Source of the DNA: Alphaproteobacteria bacterium
GTDB taxonomy: Bacteria > Pseudomonadota > Alphaproteobacteria > UBA6615
Length of the DNA: 64,000 nt
Reading direction: 5' to 3'
Assembly: GCA_021774575.1 (NCBI GenBank)
Contig: JAJFIX010000009.1
Location: 62,001-126,000 of the forward strand
Shown in pieces: positions 25,916 to 34,795 of this stretch (position 1 is its first letter; every line of letters starts with the position of its first letter). The notes beneath the pieces were generated by a model. That model was not told the origin of the DNA and made no database searches. It saw only the letters and a program-made list of their open reading frames with translations. Position numbers and translations under genes: made by a program.

Positions 25916-27064
25916 TTGATCGTGACCGTGGTCATCACTGCCTTGGCGGCAGGTTTATGCGGTGCTGGTGTGGTCGCCGGCGTTTTTCTACTGTTGCGTC
26001 GTAATGCAGAGACTGCTGATCGCGATGCCCGTCGCGATGCAGATGTGCGGTCGATGGAACTTGCCAACCTCGTCACTCAATCGGAACAACGATTTCAAGA
26101 TCAGGAGCGGGTGTTAACCAAAATGCTCGACGAGCGGCTGGGCCAGGTCACGCACCGGCTTGGCGAAACCCTCGACCGGAATACCAAAACACAGAAAACG
26201 GTGCTCGATAGTCTGACCGAGCGGCTGGTTAAGATAGATGCGGCGCAGAAAAATCTCGACCAGCTCTCCAGCGAGGTCGTTGGCCTGCAGGATATTCTCT
26301 CAAACAAACAGGCGCGCGGCGCTTTTGGCGAGGTGCAGCTGGCTAATCTGGTGGCTGAGATTCTGCCACCGGGCCATTTTGAGCTCCAAAAAACACTGTG
26401 TAATGGGCGGCGCGTAGATTGCCTTTTGCTCCTGCCAAACCCACCGGGCGATATCTCTATTGATGCCAAATTTCCGCTGGAATCATATCGCGCCATGCTC
26501 GCCGCTCATGATGAGGCGGTCCGTACCCAAGCCAAGCGGCGGTTCGTTGGCGATGTGACTAAGCATATAAAGGATATCGAAGAGCGCTATATCGTGGCTG
26601 GGGAAACTGCGGACGCAGCTTTGATGTTTCTGCCTTCCGAAGCGGTCTATGCAGAATTACATGCCAATTTCGGCGATGTGGTCGAAAAATCTTATCGGTC
26701 GCGGGTGTTCATTGTGTCGCCGACAACTCTTTGGGCGACCCTAAATACCGTCCGGGCGGTGATGCGCGATGTTCATATGAAGGAGGCGGCGGGCGTCATT
26801 CAGACCGAGGTGATGAAAATGCTCGAAGATGTCGCTCGGCTCTCGGGCCGGGTCGGAAAATTGCAAAAGCATTTCGAACAGACGGGCGAGGATCTGCGCC
26901 AAATAAATATCTCCACCGAGAAAGTCATGCGACGCGGCGAGCATATTCAAGAAATTCAAATTGAAGACAAGTCCGGCGACGCCTTAACGACTGAACCTGA
27001 GGGCGAGGCGCAAATACCCAATATTATCACCGGGCCGCGTGTTGTGCGCAGTGTCAACGATTAG
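25916..27064 (+). CDS. rmuC: DNA recombination protein RmuC
   Basis: 382-residue RmuC family protein, thought to be a membrane-tethered nuclease limiting DNA inversions. An N-terminal transmembrane helix (ITALAAGLCGAGVVAGVFLLL) precedes a long coiled coil (about residues 40-120) and the RmuC core with GAFGEVQLANLVAEILPPGHF, RVDCLLLLP and ISIDAKFPLESY, a PD-(D/E)XK-like arrangement. Start is TTG with GAGG 8 bases upstream. The stop overlaps the GTG start of the next gene by one base. Confidence 0.93.
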   Translation: MIVTVVITALAAGLCGAGVVAGVFLLLRRNAETADRDARRDADVRSMELANLVTQSEQRFQDQERVLTKMLDERLGQVTHRLGETLDRNTKTQKTVLDSLTERLVKIDAAQKNLDQLSSEVVGLQDILSNKQARGAFGEVQLANLVAEILPPGHFELQKTLCNGRRVDCLLLLPNPPGDISIDAKFPLESYRAMLAAHDEAVRTQAKRRFVGDVTKHIKDIEERYIVAGETADAALMFLPSEAVYAELHANFGDVVEKSYRSRVFIVSPTTLWATLNTVRAVMRDVHMKEAAGVIQTEVMKMLEDVARLSGRVGKLQKHFEQTGEDLRQINISTEKVMRRGEHIQEIQIEDKSGDALTTEPEGEAQIPNIITGPRVVRSVND

Positions 27065-27894
27065 TGCCTAAATTCCGGGTCGGCCCGGCCGAACTGCATT
27101 ATCTGGATACGGGGAAGAGCAGCGGAAGTGGCGCGGCGGTTATCTTTTTGCATAGTTCAGCAATGTCGGGCACCCAGTGGCGCGACATCATGGCGGAACT
27201 CGGTTCGGAGTTTCGGCTATTGGCGCCGGATTTTTACGGCTATGGCAAGAGCGATAGTTGGCCGGGCCCGGCGCCGCTAACCCTAGACGCAGAACTTACA
27301 ATTCTTGTTGAGATGATGGCACTCGCTGATGGGGAGGCCCATTTGGTCGCTCATTCATACGGTGCCGCTATTGCATTGCAGGGGATGACTGCGGGCCTTG
27401 GAAATGTGCTCAGCCTTACGGCCTACGAGCCGGTGGCTTTTCATTTACTTGCTAAGGGTAGCCAGGCCGACTTAACTGACTATGAGGAAATTCTGAAAAT
27501 TGCCGAACTTGTTTGGGCAAACGTCGCTGTCGGTGACAATGATCGCGCGATGCAGGTGTTCGTTGATTATTGGAACGGCGCTGGCACCTGGCAGGGGATG
27601 GGGGACGATAGCCGGACGGCGCTGGCCGCCCAGGCGCCCAAGGTCGGGCAGGATTTTACGGCGCTTTTTAGTTTGGCCGATAATTTCGACAATTATGCAG
27701 CTCTTGATCAGCCAACCCTTTTACTCGTGGGGGATCGCACACCGACCCCAACGCGACATTTGACAGATTTGTTGGTAGACGCGCTGCCGAATTCAAAAAA
27801 ACAGATAATAGTCGGTGCCGGACATATGGGGCCGATCACCCATCGACAGCAGGTAAATACCGAAATATTGAGGTTTTTGCGGGCGCAAGTTTGA
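27064..27894 (+). CDS. Alpha/beta-fold hydrolase
   Basis: 276-residue soluble alpha/beta hydrolase. The catalytic triad candidates are Ser in LVAHSYGAAIAL (AHSYG in place of the usual GHSxG), Asp in LLVGDRTPT and His in GAGHMGPITH. The oxyanion region VIFLHSSAMSGTQW is near the start. GTG start overlaps the rmuC stop by one base, so the two are translationally linked. Substrate unknown; sequence pattern is that of esterase/epoxide-hydrolase/haloperoxidase-like members. Confidence 0.85.
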   Translation: MPKFRVGPAELHYLDTGKSSGSGAAVIFLHSSAMSGTQWRDIMAELGSEFRLLAPDFYGYGKSDSWPGPAPLTLDAELTILVEMMALADGEAHLVAHSYGAAIALQGMTAGLGNVLSLTAYEPVAFHLLAKGSQADLTDYEEILKIAELVWANVAVGDNDRAMQVFVDYWNGAGTWQGMGDDSRTALAAQAPKVGQDFTALFSLADNFDNYAALDQPTLLLVGDRTPTPTRHLTDLLVDALPNSKKQIIVGAGHMGPITHRQQVNTEILRFLRAQV

Positions 27895-27896
27895 AG

Positions 27897-28415
27897 CTAA
27901 TCGCTATCGCCGGGGTCGGCGAAGCGACCGCTATCGGTGTCGATCGGGTCGGACTGGGTTAACTCGCTTTGTTTCACCGGGTCGCCGAAATCGGCGTCGG
28001 ACCCACCGCCGACCGGGTCGCGTTCGGGGCCGGTATCTTCGTCGGTCCCGCCGCCGGTTAAGTCTTGGGTTACGCCGCTATCTAGGTCGGATCCTTCGCC
28101 GGCCGGGTCGCCTTCGTCCTGGTCGGACGGATCGGCAAAGACCGTTTCGTCGGTATCGGTGCCCGACCCGATCTCATCGGATTTTGGACCTTTGTCGATA
28201 TCGCTGCCGCTGCCCGCCGGGTCGCCAGACAATTCGATGTCGGCATCAGCAGCAACTGCAGCCCCTTTGGGGTGCATGAGGCCCGTGGTTCCGACGATGG
28301 CGCCGCCAAGGATTGAGAGCGTCGACCGGCGCCCAACCTTGAACGTAGTCTTAATGTCGGCAAGCGACAGGGAACGCTTTTTGCGTTGATTAGCAGATGT
28401 TTTTTCCTGGCTCAT
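27897..28415 (-). CDS. Exported acidic repeat protein with Tat-like signal, unknown function
   Basis: 172-residue protein that I do not recognise. A basic N-terminus (RKKRSLSLADIKTTFK) leads to GRRSTLSILGGAIVGTTGL, resembling a twin-arginine signal, with a likely cleavage at AAVAADAD. The mature part is very acidic and built from imperfect repeats of about 15 residues with consensus D-x-x-G-x-G-[ST]-D-x-D-x-G (GDPAGSGSDIDKG, SDEIGSGTDTDE, GDPAGEGSDLDSG, QDLTGGGTDEDTG, RDPVGGGSDADFG). The DxDxG units suggest calcium or other cation binding. The start at MSQEKTSANQ is chosen over the track's 28463. It converges on the hydrolase gene with a 2-base gap and is divergent from the SDR gene. Confidence 0.7.
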   Translation of the reverse strand: MSQEKTSANQRKKRSLSLADIKTTFKVGRRSTLSILGGAIVGTTGLMHPKGAAVAADADIELSGDPAGSGSDIDKGPKSDEIGSGTDTDETVFADPSDQDEGDPAGEGSDLDSGVTQDLTGGGTDEDTGPERDPVGGGSDADFGDPVKQSELTQSDPIDTDSGRFADPGDSD

Positions 28416-28529
28416 AATTAATTCCTGGACTTGGTGAAGCAGGGGGCATCTGGCGGTGATCATAGACTTAAAAGCGACTCATCACATCACCTAGATTAAA
28501 AATGCGTCCAATCCTAAAGGAGAATTTCC

Positions 28530-29357
28530 GTGACCGGTCCGCAGCGCCTAAAAGGCAAGACGATTTTTATCACCGGCGCTTCGCGCGGTATTGGCTTGGC
28601 AATTGCCCTGCGCGCCGCTCGAGATGGCGCCAATATAGCTATTGCCGCTAAGACCGTGGCGTCCCATGCGAAATTGCCTGGGACAATATATACGGCCGCC
28701 GATGAGGTCCGTGCCGCTGGCGGGCAAGCGCTACCCCTGCAGGTCGATATTCGCGATGGCGACCAGATTAAGGCGGCAGTTGACGCGACCGTTGCTGAAT
28801 TTGGTGGCATCGATGTGCTGATCAATAACGCCAGCGCTATTAGCTTAACCGGGACTTTGGAGACGCCGCTCCGGCGCTACGATTTGATGCACCAGGTGAA
28901 TGGGCGCGGTACTTTTGCCGTGTCTCAGGCCTGCATACCTTATCTTAAGCAGGCCTCGGACCCTCACATTTTGATGATGGCGCCCCCCCTAAACATGAAT
29001 CCGCGCTGGTTTGGCCCGCATCTCGCCTACACCATTTCAAAGTATAATATGAGCCTGTGCGTTCTCGGCTTGGCCGAAGAACTCAAGCCGGACGCCATTT
29101 CGGTCAATGCATTATGGCCGCGCAGTGTTATTGCGACCGCAGCGCTAAACTTGATTCCCGGTATTGATACCCAGACCTGCCGAACACCCGAGATCGTCGC
29201 CGATGCCGCCTACGCATTGTTGAGCGGTGCGGCGGGCGTGCAATCGGGCCAGTTCCTGCTTGATGAAGATGTGCTTACCGCGTCGGGGGTCACGGATTTT
29301 TCCGGATATAGCGTGAATGAGGGAAGGGTGCTTACCCCTGATTTGTTTCTCGATTGA
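28530..29357 (+). CDS. HSDL2-like short-chain dehydrogenase/reductase
   Basis: 275-residue SDR. It has the NAD(P) motif FITGASRGIGLAIALRAARDGANI, LINNAS, and the catalytic YTISKYNMS (YxxxK). The segment AAKTVASHAKLPGTIYTAADEV is typical of the HSDL2/SDR13C group linked to fatty-acid metabolism. Reads from GTG with a strong AAAGGAGAA ribosome site 6 bases upstream. Single gene, divergent from the acidic repeat protein. Confidence 0.9.
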   Translation: MTGPQRLKGKTIFITGASRGIGLAIALRAARDGANIAIAAKTVASHAKLPGTIYTAADEVRAAGGQALPLQVDIRDGDQIKAAVDATVAEFGGIDVLINNASAISLTGTLETPLRRYDLMHQVNGRGTFAVSQACIPYLKQASDPHILMMAPPLNMNPRWFGPHLAYTISKYNMSLCVLGLAEELKPDAISVNALWPRSVIATAALNLIPGIDTQTCRTPEIVADAAYALLSGAAGVQSGQFLLDEDVLTASGVTDFSGYSVNEGRVLTPDLFLD

Positions 29358-29419
29358 GAGTGGAAGAATGGTCGGTTGCAAAGAGCACGCCGATGTCCGC
29401 AATATTTGTCAATTAAATT

Positions 29420-29827
29420 TGTGGAAAACCCCGGTTGCTGGGGAAAAGTAGCCCACATGGAATAAAGGTCAGAGTCTCCAACAGGTTTTTGAATTTCGAA
29501 ACTAAAATTCGAAGCAAAGACAAATGCGCCTATGGAAAAAATGGGGAAAACTAACCAGTTACTAACAGGTTAATTTCTCCGAGTTGAGTTATCCACAGGC
29601 AAAGAGGCCAAATTGCAACACTCAAGGGAGCTTTTATTCACAGGAAAATTGCACTATAGATGTTTGCAGCCGCACGGAACTGGCTGCCGGATGACATGAC
29701 GAACGTCATTTATAATGGCTGTTACATTGAGTTTCCGAAGAATTGAACAGTAAAGTTCGACAGGCTGACCGGGGGCGATCAAGGATCAAATAGGCGCTTG
29801 ACCGTCGAGTCGTTTAGCTGTGGAAAA
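29420..29827. promoter_or_regulatory. Cluster of four DnaA-box matches in a long intergenic region
   Basis: The gap between the SDR gene and the lipoprotein gene (29358-29903) holds four matches to the DnaA box TTWTNCACA. They are TTTTCCACA on the minus strand at 29420-29428, perfect TTATCCACA at 29589-29597, TTATTCACA at 29634-29642, and TTTTCCACA on the minus strand at 29819-29827. With equal base use, about 0.03 matches would be expected in this length on both strands. The region also has an AT-rich patch with a TTCGAA-flanked inverted repeat near 29493-29515. It could be a replication origin, a DnaA-controlled promoter or a DnaA reservoir site. Confidence 0.55.
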
Positions 29828-29903
29828 GAAATGGCTTAGCGGTTCAAATTGTGTACAGTTCTGTTTGTGGCGATACCGTTACGCATATTCGGGGAGGGGA
29901 TTA

Positions 29904-31955
29904 ATGAAAATTCGGGCGCTGTCCACAGTGGCAGTCATGCTACTTATGGCAGGTTGTATTCCGCCCGCGACTTCGACTCTTGAACAAAGAGGCGGAGTGC
30001 AGCAGGGGGGATTTCCGGCAAATGGGAGCTTTGCCAATAGTGGCGGCTTCCCGGCAGCGGGGAATTTCGGTACGACCGATCAATTTGGCAATCAAACTGG
30101 TATTACCGCAGCCAATGTAGGCGGGATAAATAATACTGGATTTGACAATGCAGGTTTTGGTACCGGCTTTAATACGTCAGGTGTCGGCGGATTTGCCAAC
30201 ACCCAAGGTGTAGGTCAGTTCGGTGCGACGAATGGTGGCTTTGGCACTGCCGCGCCTGGGTTCGACCCATCAGGGTTTAACGCCAGTGGGTTTAATAATG
30301 GGACCAATACCGGTTTTACGCAGGACTTCAGTGCGGCGGGCGGATTTGGGTCTAATAATTTCAATTCCCAGGGCTTTAATCCAAGCAATTTTAACGCTAC
30401 AGGTTTTGGCCAGAGCATCCCCGATCCGTACTATGCGAATCAGGGTGATTATGCGCCGACCTATCAGGGCCAAAATAATTTTGATCCGAATTACCAGGCT
30501 CAGACTAATTTTGACCCGAATTATCAGGGCCAGAATAATTTTGATCCGAACTATCAGGGCCAGAATAATTTTGATCCAAATTACCAGGCTCAGAATAATT
30601 TTGACCCGAATTATCAGGGCCAGAATAATTTTGACCCGACCGGGTTTGATCGTTGCGTAAATTGTTTTGCCGACAACCACCTTGATACACGTGGACTTGA
30701 CCTTGGGCTTGGCCTCGACTTAGGCCTCGGTCTCGGATTGGGTGAATTGGATCTCGGCCATACAGCGGTTCGCGCGTCGAGCGGCGACACCCAATCGGTG
30801 GCGGTGGTTCAGCAATTGCTGGCGGCAAACGGCCATTTCACCGGTCCTATTGATGGTCAGCTTGGTCCATTAACCACCCAGGCAATCCGGTCTTATCAAC
30901 GGCAAAACTTTCTGCCAATTGATGGCCATATATCGGTTCGTTTGCTGACGGCACTGGCGGCGCAGGCTGCTGACCGTATTCCACCAAACGGGTCGAATGC
31001 CCAGGAATCAGAAGTTGCCCGAGTGGCTCGTGTGCAACGACTGCTTGCCCAGATTGGTCTTGAGCCTGGTCCCGCAGACGGACGGTTCGGTCCCTATACG
31101 GTTCAGGCGATTAAGGACTTCCAGATCCGCAATGGTGTGGCGCCGACTGGCGAGATCACCGATGACTTGATTGCGGCCCTCTCCAGCATGGCGCCGAATG
31201 TGGCAACGAATGCTGCACGAGGCGCGGATGCGGCTGCATTCCCGCAAGGTCAAGACGGGCGTCGACGCGGCATGACCGATGACGTTGCGACGCAACTGGA
31301 TCGGCCGGGGCTGCGGAGTGATCTCAATATTGCGCTGGCTGATTTGTCGAGTGCGGTTTCGAGCGGAACGATGAACCTGCGGTTCGTTGCCAATGGTCGG
31401 ATCGCATCACTTGGGCGTGATAGCGAAGCGGTTCGTTTGAACGGGCTTTTGGTCGGCGAAGAAACTGTCGCCAGCCTCTCGCAATTCAGTTTCGATTCGC
31501 CGATGGTGAACGAAACCGGATCCGAAGTATTTGGGCAATATGACAATATCGCGCTGAGTTGGCGTGGTTTCCTGGCCGCCCGGAATTCCGGCCAGTACGA
31601 CTTTGTCCTGCAAACCGATTTCGCCGACGCCGCGAACGGTAATCACTGTGACATCGCCATGATGTTCCGTGAGGACCGGGAGCTAGTGCCGGTGATTAAG
31701 CGCCGGGTCACAACAATAAGAGCAACCGACCAGGCGAATCTGTTCCTCGAACAAGGGCTGCATGAAGTGAGCATATGGGTCCAGTGTAAGGAGGTCGTTG
31801 GCGTTCGCAGGTTCCGCACGAACCTGTTGATGCGAGGTCCAGGGTTTCAACTGGCCCAACCGATCCCCAATGAGCTGATGTTCGCTGCCACGGATGTTGA
31901 GGAAATTGCGAGCCTTCTGGACGGCAATCAGCCTAGCGTGAGGGAAAGCAACTAA
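29904..31955 (+). CDS. Repeat-rich lipoprotein with two peptidoglycan-binding domains and a PA14-like C-terminus
   Basis: 683-residue envelope protein. A lipoprotein signal with lipobox LLMAGC places the lipid on Cys18. Residues about 25-185 are Gly/Asn/Phe-rich low complexity (GFGTGFNTSGVGGFANTQG). About 187-245 are six 10-residue repeats YQGQNNFDPN, followed by a DLGLGLGLG stretch. Two PG_binding_1 domains follow (VVQQLLAANGHFTGPIDGQLG and RVQRLLAQIGLEPGPADGRFG). The last 200 residues (WRGFLAARNSGQYDFVLQTDF) look like a PA14-type beta domain. The ATG at 29904 has a GGGGAGGGG site and starts the signal peptide; the track's earlier start does not. A role in anchoring to the cell wall is inferred. 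Confidence 0.8.
   Translation: MKIRALSTVAVMLLMAGCIPPATSTLEQRGGVQQGGFPANGSFANSGGFPAAGNFGTTDQFGNQTGITAANVGGINNTGFDNAGFGTGFNTSGVGGFANTQGVGQFGATNGGFGTAAPGFDPSGFNASGFNNGTNTGFTQDFSAAGGFGSNNFNSQGFNPSNFNATGFGQSIPDPYYANQGDYAPTYQGQNNFDPNYQAQTNFDPNYQGQNNFDPNYQGQNNFDPNYQAQNNFDPNYQGQNNFDPTGFDRCVNCFADNHLDTRGLDLGLGLDLGLGLGLGELDLGHTAVRASSGDTQSVAVVQQLLAANGHFTGPIDGQLGPLTTQAIRSYQRQNFLPIDGHISVRLLTALAAQAADRIPPNGSNAQESEVARVARVQRLLAQIGLEPGPADGRFGPYTVQAIKDFQIRNGVAPTGEITDDLIAALSSMAPNVATNAARGADAAAFPQGQDGRRRGMTDDVATQLDRPGLRSDLNIALADLSSAVSSGTMNLRFVANGRIASLGRDSEAVRLNGLLVGEETVASLSQFSFDSPMVNETGSEVFGQYDNIALSWRGFLAARNSGQYDFVLQTDFADAANGNHCDIAMMFREDRELVPVIKRRVTTIRATDQANLFLEQGLHEVSIWVQCKEVVGVRRFRTNLLMRGPGFQLAQPIPNELMFAATDVEEIASLLDGNQPSVRESN
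30462..30638 (+). repeat. 30-bp tandem repeats encoding YQ(G/A)QNNFDPN
   Basis: Six in-frame copies (the last one 27 bases) of TATCAGGGCCAGAATAATTTTGATCCGAAT with few changes, within the lipoprotein gene. Variation is mostly silent or Gly/Ala and Asn/Thr, so the peptide is under selection or the array is young. Copy number may vary between strains. Confidence 0.95.
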
Positions 31956-32004
31956 TCTAATCCGAGGAAAACTAAGCCTCGTTTTACGGGAACGCCACGG
32001 GGAG

Positions 32005-32040
32005 GGACCGGTGAATAACATTCGCCGGTCCTTCTTTGTT
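32005..32040 (+). terminator. Rho-independent terminator of the repeat lipoprotein gene
   Basis: Stem GGACCGGTGAAT / ATTCGCCGGTCC (one G-T pair) with loop AAC, followed by TTCTTTGTTT. It starts 49 bases after the stop codon. Confidence 0.85.
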
Positions 32041-32111
32041 TGGCGCCAACCTGAATTCTGACCAGCCTGAATGCTGAATTTCTACTCGCCAAAAGTTCTT
32101 GAAACAGGGCG

Positions 32112-33239
32112 CTAAAATAATGAGAGTTGCGCTTTGTCGGCGGTACTGTCGCAGCGGCGGGGCGGCGTAAATGCACTTGTGTTCAACTGAGGTGGCACCG
32201 TCGCCAGACCGAGGCGTTTGCAGGCGACTTTAAATCGGTGCCTCAATAAACCGGCCTCGGTTCCCGTGCCGGACATACGTTCATTAAATTTTGCACTATT
32301 GAGTTTGCCTCCCCGCAATCCCTGAAGTCGACGGAGCACGCGGGCGGATTTGTTTGTTTGAACCCCGTCGAGCCATTCGCAGAAGAGATCGGTCACTTCT
32401 CGTGGCAAGCGTAGCAAAATGTAGCCTGCGGCGACTGCGCCCGCCTGGGCCGCTTGCTCCAGGATTGCTTCCATCTCGTGATCGTTGAGACCGGGTATGA
32501 TCGGCGCGACCAAGACGACGGTTGGCACACCGGCGCCGGCGGCCTTGCTGATCGCATCAATTCTTCGGCCCGGAGAGGACGCGCGCGGTTCCATGGATCG
32601 GGCAAGTTTCCGATCGAGGGTGGTTACCGAAAGAGCAACGCCGGCAAGTTTACGTGCCGCCATTGATCCCAAAATATCGAGATCGCGTACAAGTCCGGCA
32701 TTTTTTGTCGTGATTGTAACCGGGTGATGGTGGGCGTCGAGAACGGATAGGATGGAGCGGGTAATTTTTAATTTGCTCTCAACCGGCTGATAGGGGTCGG
32801 TATTGGTGCCCAGGGCAATGGGTTGAGGCCGGTATCCCGGTTTAGCTAATTCCCAGGTCAGATGGCGGGCGGCGTCCGGCTTGACGTAAATTTCGGTTTC
32901 GAAATCGAGGCCGGCGGAATGACCGAGATAGGTATGGGTTGGCCGGGCATAACAATAGACGCATCCATGTTCGCAGCCACGATAGGGGTTTATTGATCGG
33001 TCAAATTTAACATCGGGGGACTTATTATAGGTGATGATGCTCCTGCTTTTATCGTTATGCAGATGGGTGGCTAGCGGTGGCGGGCCACCATCAATGTCTG
33101 CCGATCCGCACTCGCCAATATTATTCAAACCACCGCCATTCCATCCATCATCGAACGCGTGCCGAGTGAAAGCTTCATAACGACCGCTCCGGTTGCTTAA
33201 CACGCCACGGCCACGGGCCCCTTTTTGTTGTTCGACCAT
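32112..33239 (-). CDS. PA0069 family radical SAM protein (SplB-like)
   Basis: 375-residue radical SAM protein. The cluster motif CEHGCVYCYARP gives C-x3-C-x2-C. Family features include NPYRGCEHG, LGTNTDPYQPVE and the ALSVTTLDRKLARSMEPRAS segment shared with the spore photoproduct lyase-like group. The reaction of the PA0069 family is not established, though a nucleic-acid-related role has been suggested from SplB similarity. It stands alone and faces the lipoprotein gene. Confidence 0.9.
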   Translation of the reverse strand: MVEQQKGARGRGVLSNRSGRYEAFTRHAFDDGWNGGGLNNIGECGSADIDGGPPPLATHLHNDKSRSIITYNKSPDVKFDRSINPYRGCEHGCVYCYARPTHTYLGHSAGLDFETEIYVKPDAARHLTWELAKPGYRPQPIALGTNTDPYQPVESKLKITRSILSVLDAHHHPVTITTKNAGLVRDLDILGSMAARKLAGVALSVTTLDRKLARSMEPRASSPGRRIDAISKAAGAGVPTVVLVAPIIPGLNDHEMEAILEQAAQAGAVAAGYILLRLPREVTDLFCEWLDGVQTNKSARVLRRLQGLRGGKLNSAKFNERMSGTGTEAGLLRHRFKVACKRLGLATVPPQLNTSAFTPPRRCDSTADKAQLSLF

Positions 33240-33373
33240 AATTTAAAGGATACTATCTAAATAGAACAAAGCAAGAACAAATTTGCCGGGGTTGCATGTT
33301 CCTGGTGGTCGTGAAACAACCTTTCTGCGCCAGAATCGGGCATCTACATTCGACTTAAGTGGAGAAATCTGAC

Positions 33374-34723
33374 ATGGGTGATCACACGGACGACGTCGAA
33401 TTATTGTCAAATTTGATTGCCGTCGCACGCCGCAATGGAGCCGATGCCGCAGACGCCGTGTTGGCCAGAGGTATTTCAATATCCCAGACCGTCCGGCTTG
33501 GCGAAACCGAGTTGATGGAACGCGAAGAGGGGCAGGACCTTGGACTGCGCGTGCTGGTTGGCAAAAAACAAGCGATCGTTTCCTCGACCGACCTTGGCGC
33601 CGACGCACTCGCTGAAATTGTCGAACGGGCCGTTGCCATGGCGCGGGCAGTTCCCGAGGACCCTTATTGCGGTTTGGCGGATCCGGCAGATTTGTGCACC
33701 CAATTTGGCGATGTAGATGCCGCCGATCCGCTCGAACCCGAACAGGCCGAACTCGAACGCCAAGCTCAAATTTGTGAAGCGGCGGCGCTGGCGGTTCAGG
33801 GTGTAACAAATTCAGAGGGCGCTTCGGCAAACTGGGACGCCAGTCGAATGAGCTTGGTGGCGTCAAACGGGTTCTCCGGCGAACGTCGATCGACCCGGCG
33901 CGGCATTGGAGTGTCGGTTATCGCCGGTGAAGGCACTGAGATGGAAACCGATTACGACTTCACTTATGCGGTCTATGGTGAGGATCTGGAGGATGCAGCG
34001 GCGGTCGGAACCCGCGCCGGGGACCGCACGGTAAAGCGCCTTAATCCTCGCAAAGTTGAAACGACGCAAGTTCCCGTAATTTTCGATAATCGCGTCTCGG
34101 GCGGTCTGCTTGGCCATCTCGCCGGCGCGATATCGGGGTCGGCGATTGCGCGCGGTACGAGTTTTTTGAAAGATAAGATGGGTGAAAAACTCTTTGCCGA
34201 CGGCATCAGGATCGTCGACGACCCGCATCGCCTAAGAGGCTTGCGCTCACGGCCCTTTGACGGCGAAGGCATTGCACCTCAGCGGCGCAACATTATCGAA
34301 GATGGCGTGCTGACCGGTTGGTTTCTCGATCTGTCGACCGCTCGCCAATTGGGGTTAGAGACGACGGGCAATGCGGTGCGGGGCACCTCCGCCCCTCCGT
34401 CGCCGAGCCCGGCAAATTTTTATATGGAGGCAGGCAATATCTCACCCGAGGCCATGATCGGCGAAATTGACGATGGGTTTTATGTGACCAGCTTGATGGG
34501 CCATGGGGTCAATCCGGTCACCGGAGATTATAGCCGGGGTGCATCGGGTTTTTGGATCGAAAACGGCGTCCTCGCTTATCCTGTGTCAGAACTTACGGTC
34601 GCCGGTAATTTGACCGACATGTACCGCAAATTGACCCCGGCCGATGACCTGACGTTCCGTTATGGCACCGATGCGCCGACCCTGCGGGTCGATGGCTTAA
34701 CCGTTGCCGGGGCCGGCGGTTAA
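33374..34723 (+). CDS. pmbA: TldD/PmbA family metalloprotease subunit (PmbA-like)
   Basis: 449-residue member of the TldD/PmbA family, which forms heteromeric zinc proteases processing modified peptides. Lack of a HEXXXH motif points to the PmbA (TldE) subunit. Recognisable segments: SQTVRLGETELMEREEGQDLGLRVLVGKKQ near the N-terminus and NFYMEAGNISPEAMIGEIDDGFYVTSLMGHGVNPVTGDYSRGASGFWIENG at the C-terminus. The ATG at 33374 with GGAG 9 bases upstream is preferred to the track's GTG. It precedes the lipid A block, a layout frequent in alphaproteobacteria. Confidence 0.92.
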   Translation: MGDHTDDVELLSNLIAVARRNGADAADAVLARGISISQTVRLGETELMEREEGQDLGLRVLVGKKQAIVSSTDLGADALAEIVERAVAMARAVPEDPYCGLADPADLCTQFGDVDAADPLEPEQAELERQAQICEAAALAVQGVTNSEGASANWDASRMSLVASNGFSGERRSTRRGIGVSVIAGEGTEMETDYDFTYAVYGEDLEDAAAVGTRAGDRTVKRLNPRKVETTQVPVIFDNRVSGGLLGHLAGAISGSAIARGTSFLKDKMGEKLFADGIRIVDDPHRLRGLRSRPFDGEGIAPQRRNIIEDGVLTGWFLDLSTARQLGLETTGNAVRGTSAPPSPSPANFYMEAGNISPEAMIGEIDDGFYVTSLMGHGVNPVTGDYSRGASGFWIENGVLAYPVSELTVAGNLTDMYRKLTPADDLTFRYGTDAPTLRVDGLTVAGAGG

Positions 34724-34795
34724 GGGCGTTGCCCTGGCTCTCATCCTTGGCCCGTGATATAAAATGCCTCTGGCAAAACTACGGATAATTATACT

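Noticed and set aside
30462-30638. CRISPR-like array
   Set aside because: The 30-bp units are contiguous, have no spacers, and are an in-frame coding repeat.
33243-33866. 207-residue minus-strand ORF
   Set aside because: It is antisense to the start of pmbA, is rich in Arg/Pro as expected of a shadow frame, and has no recognisable motif.
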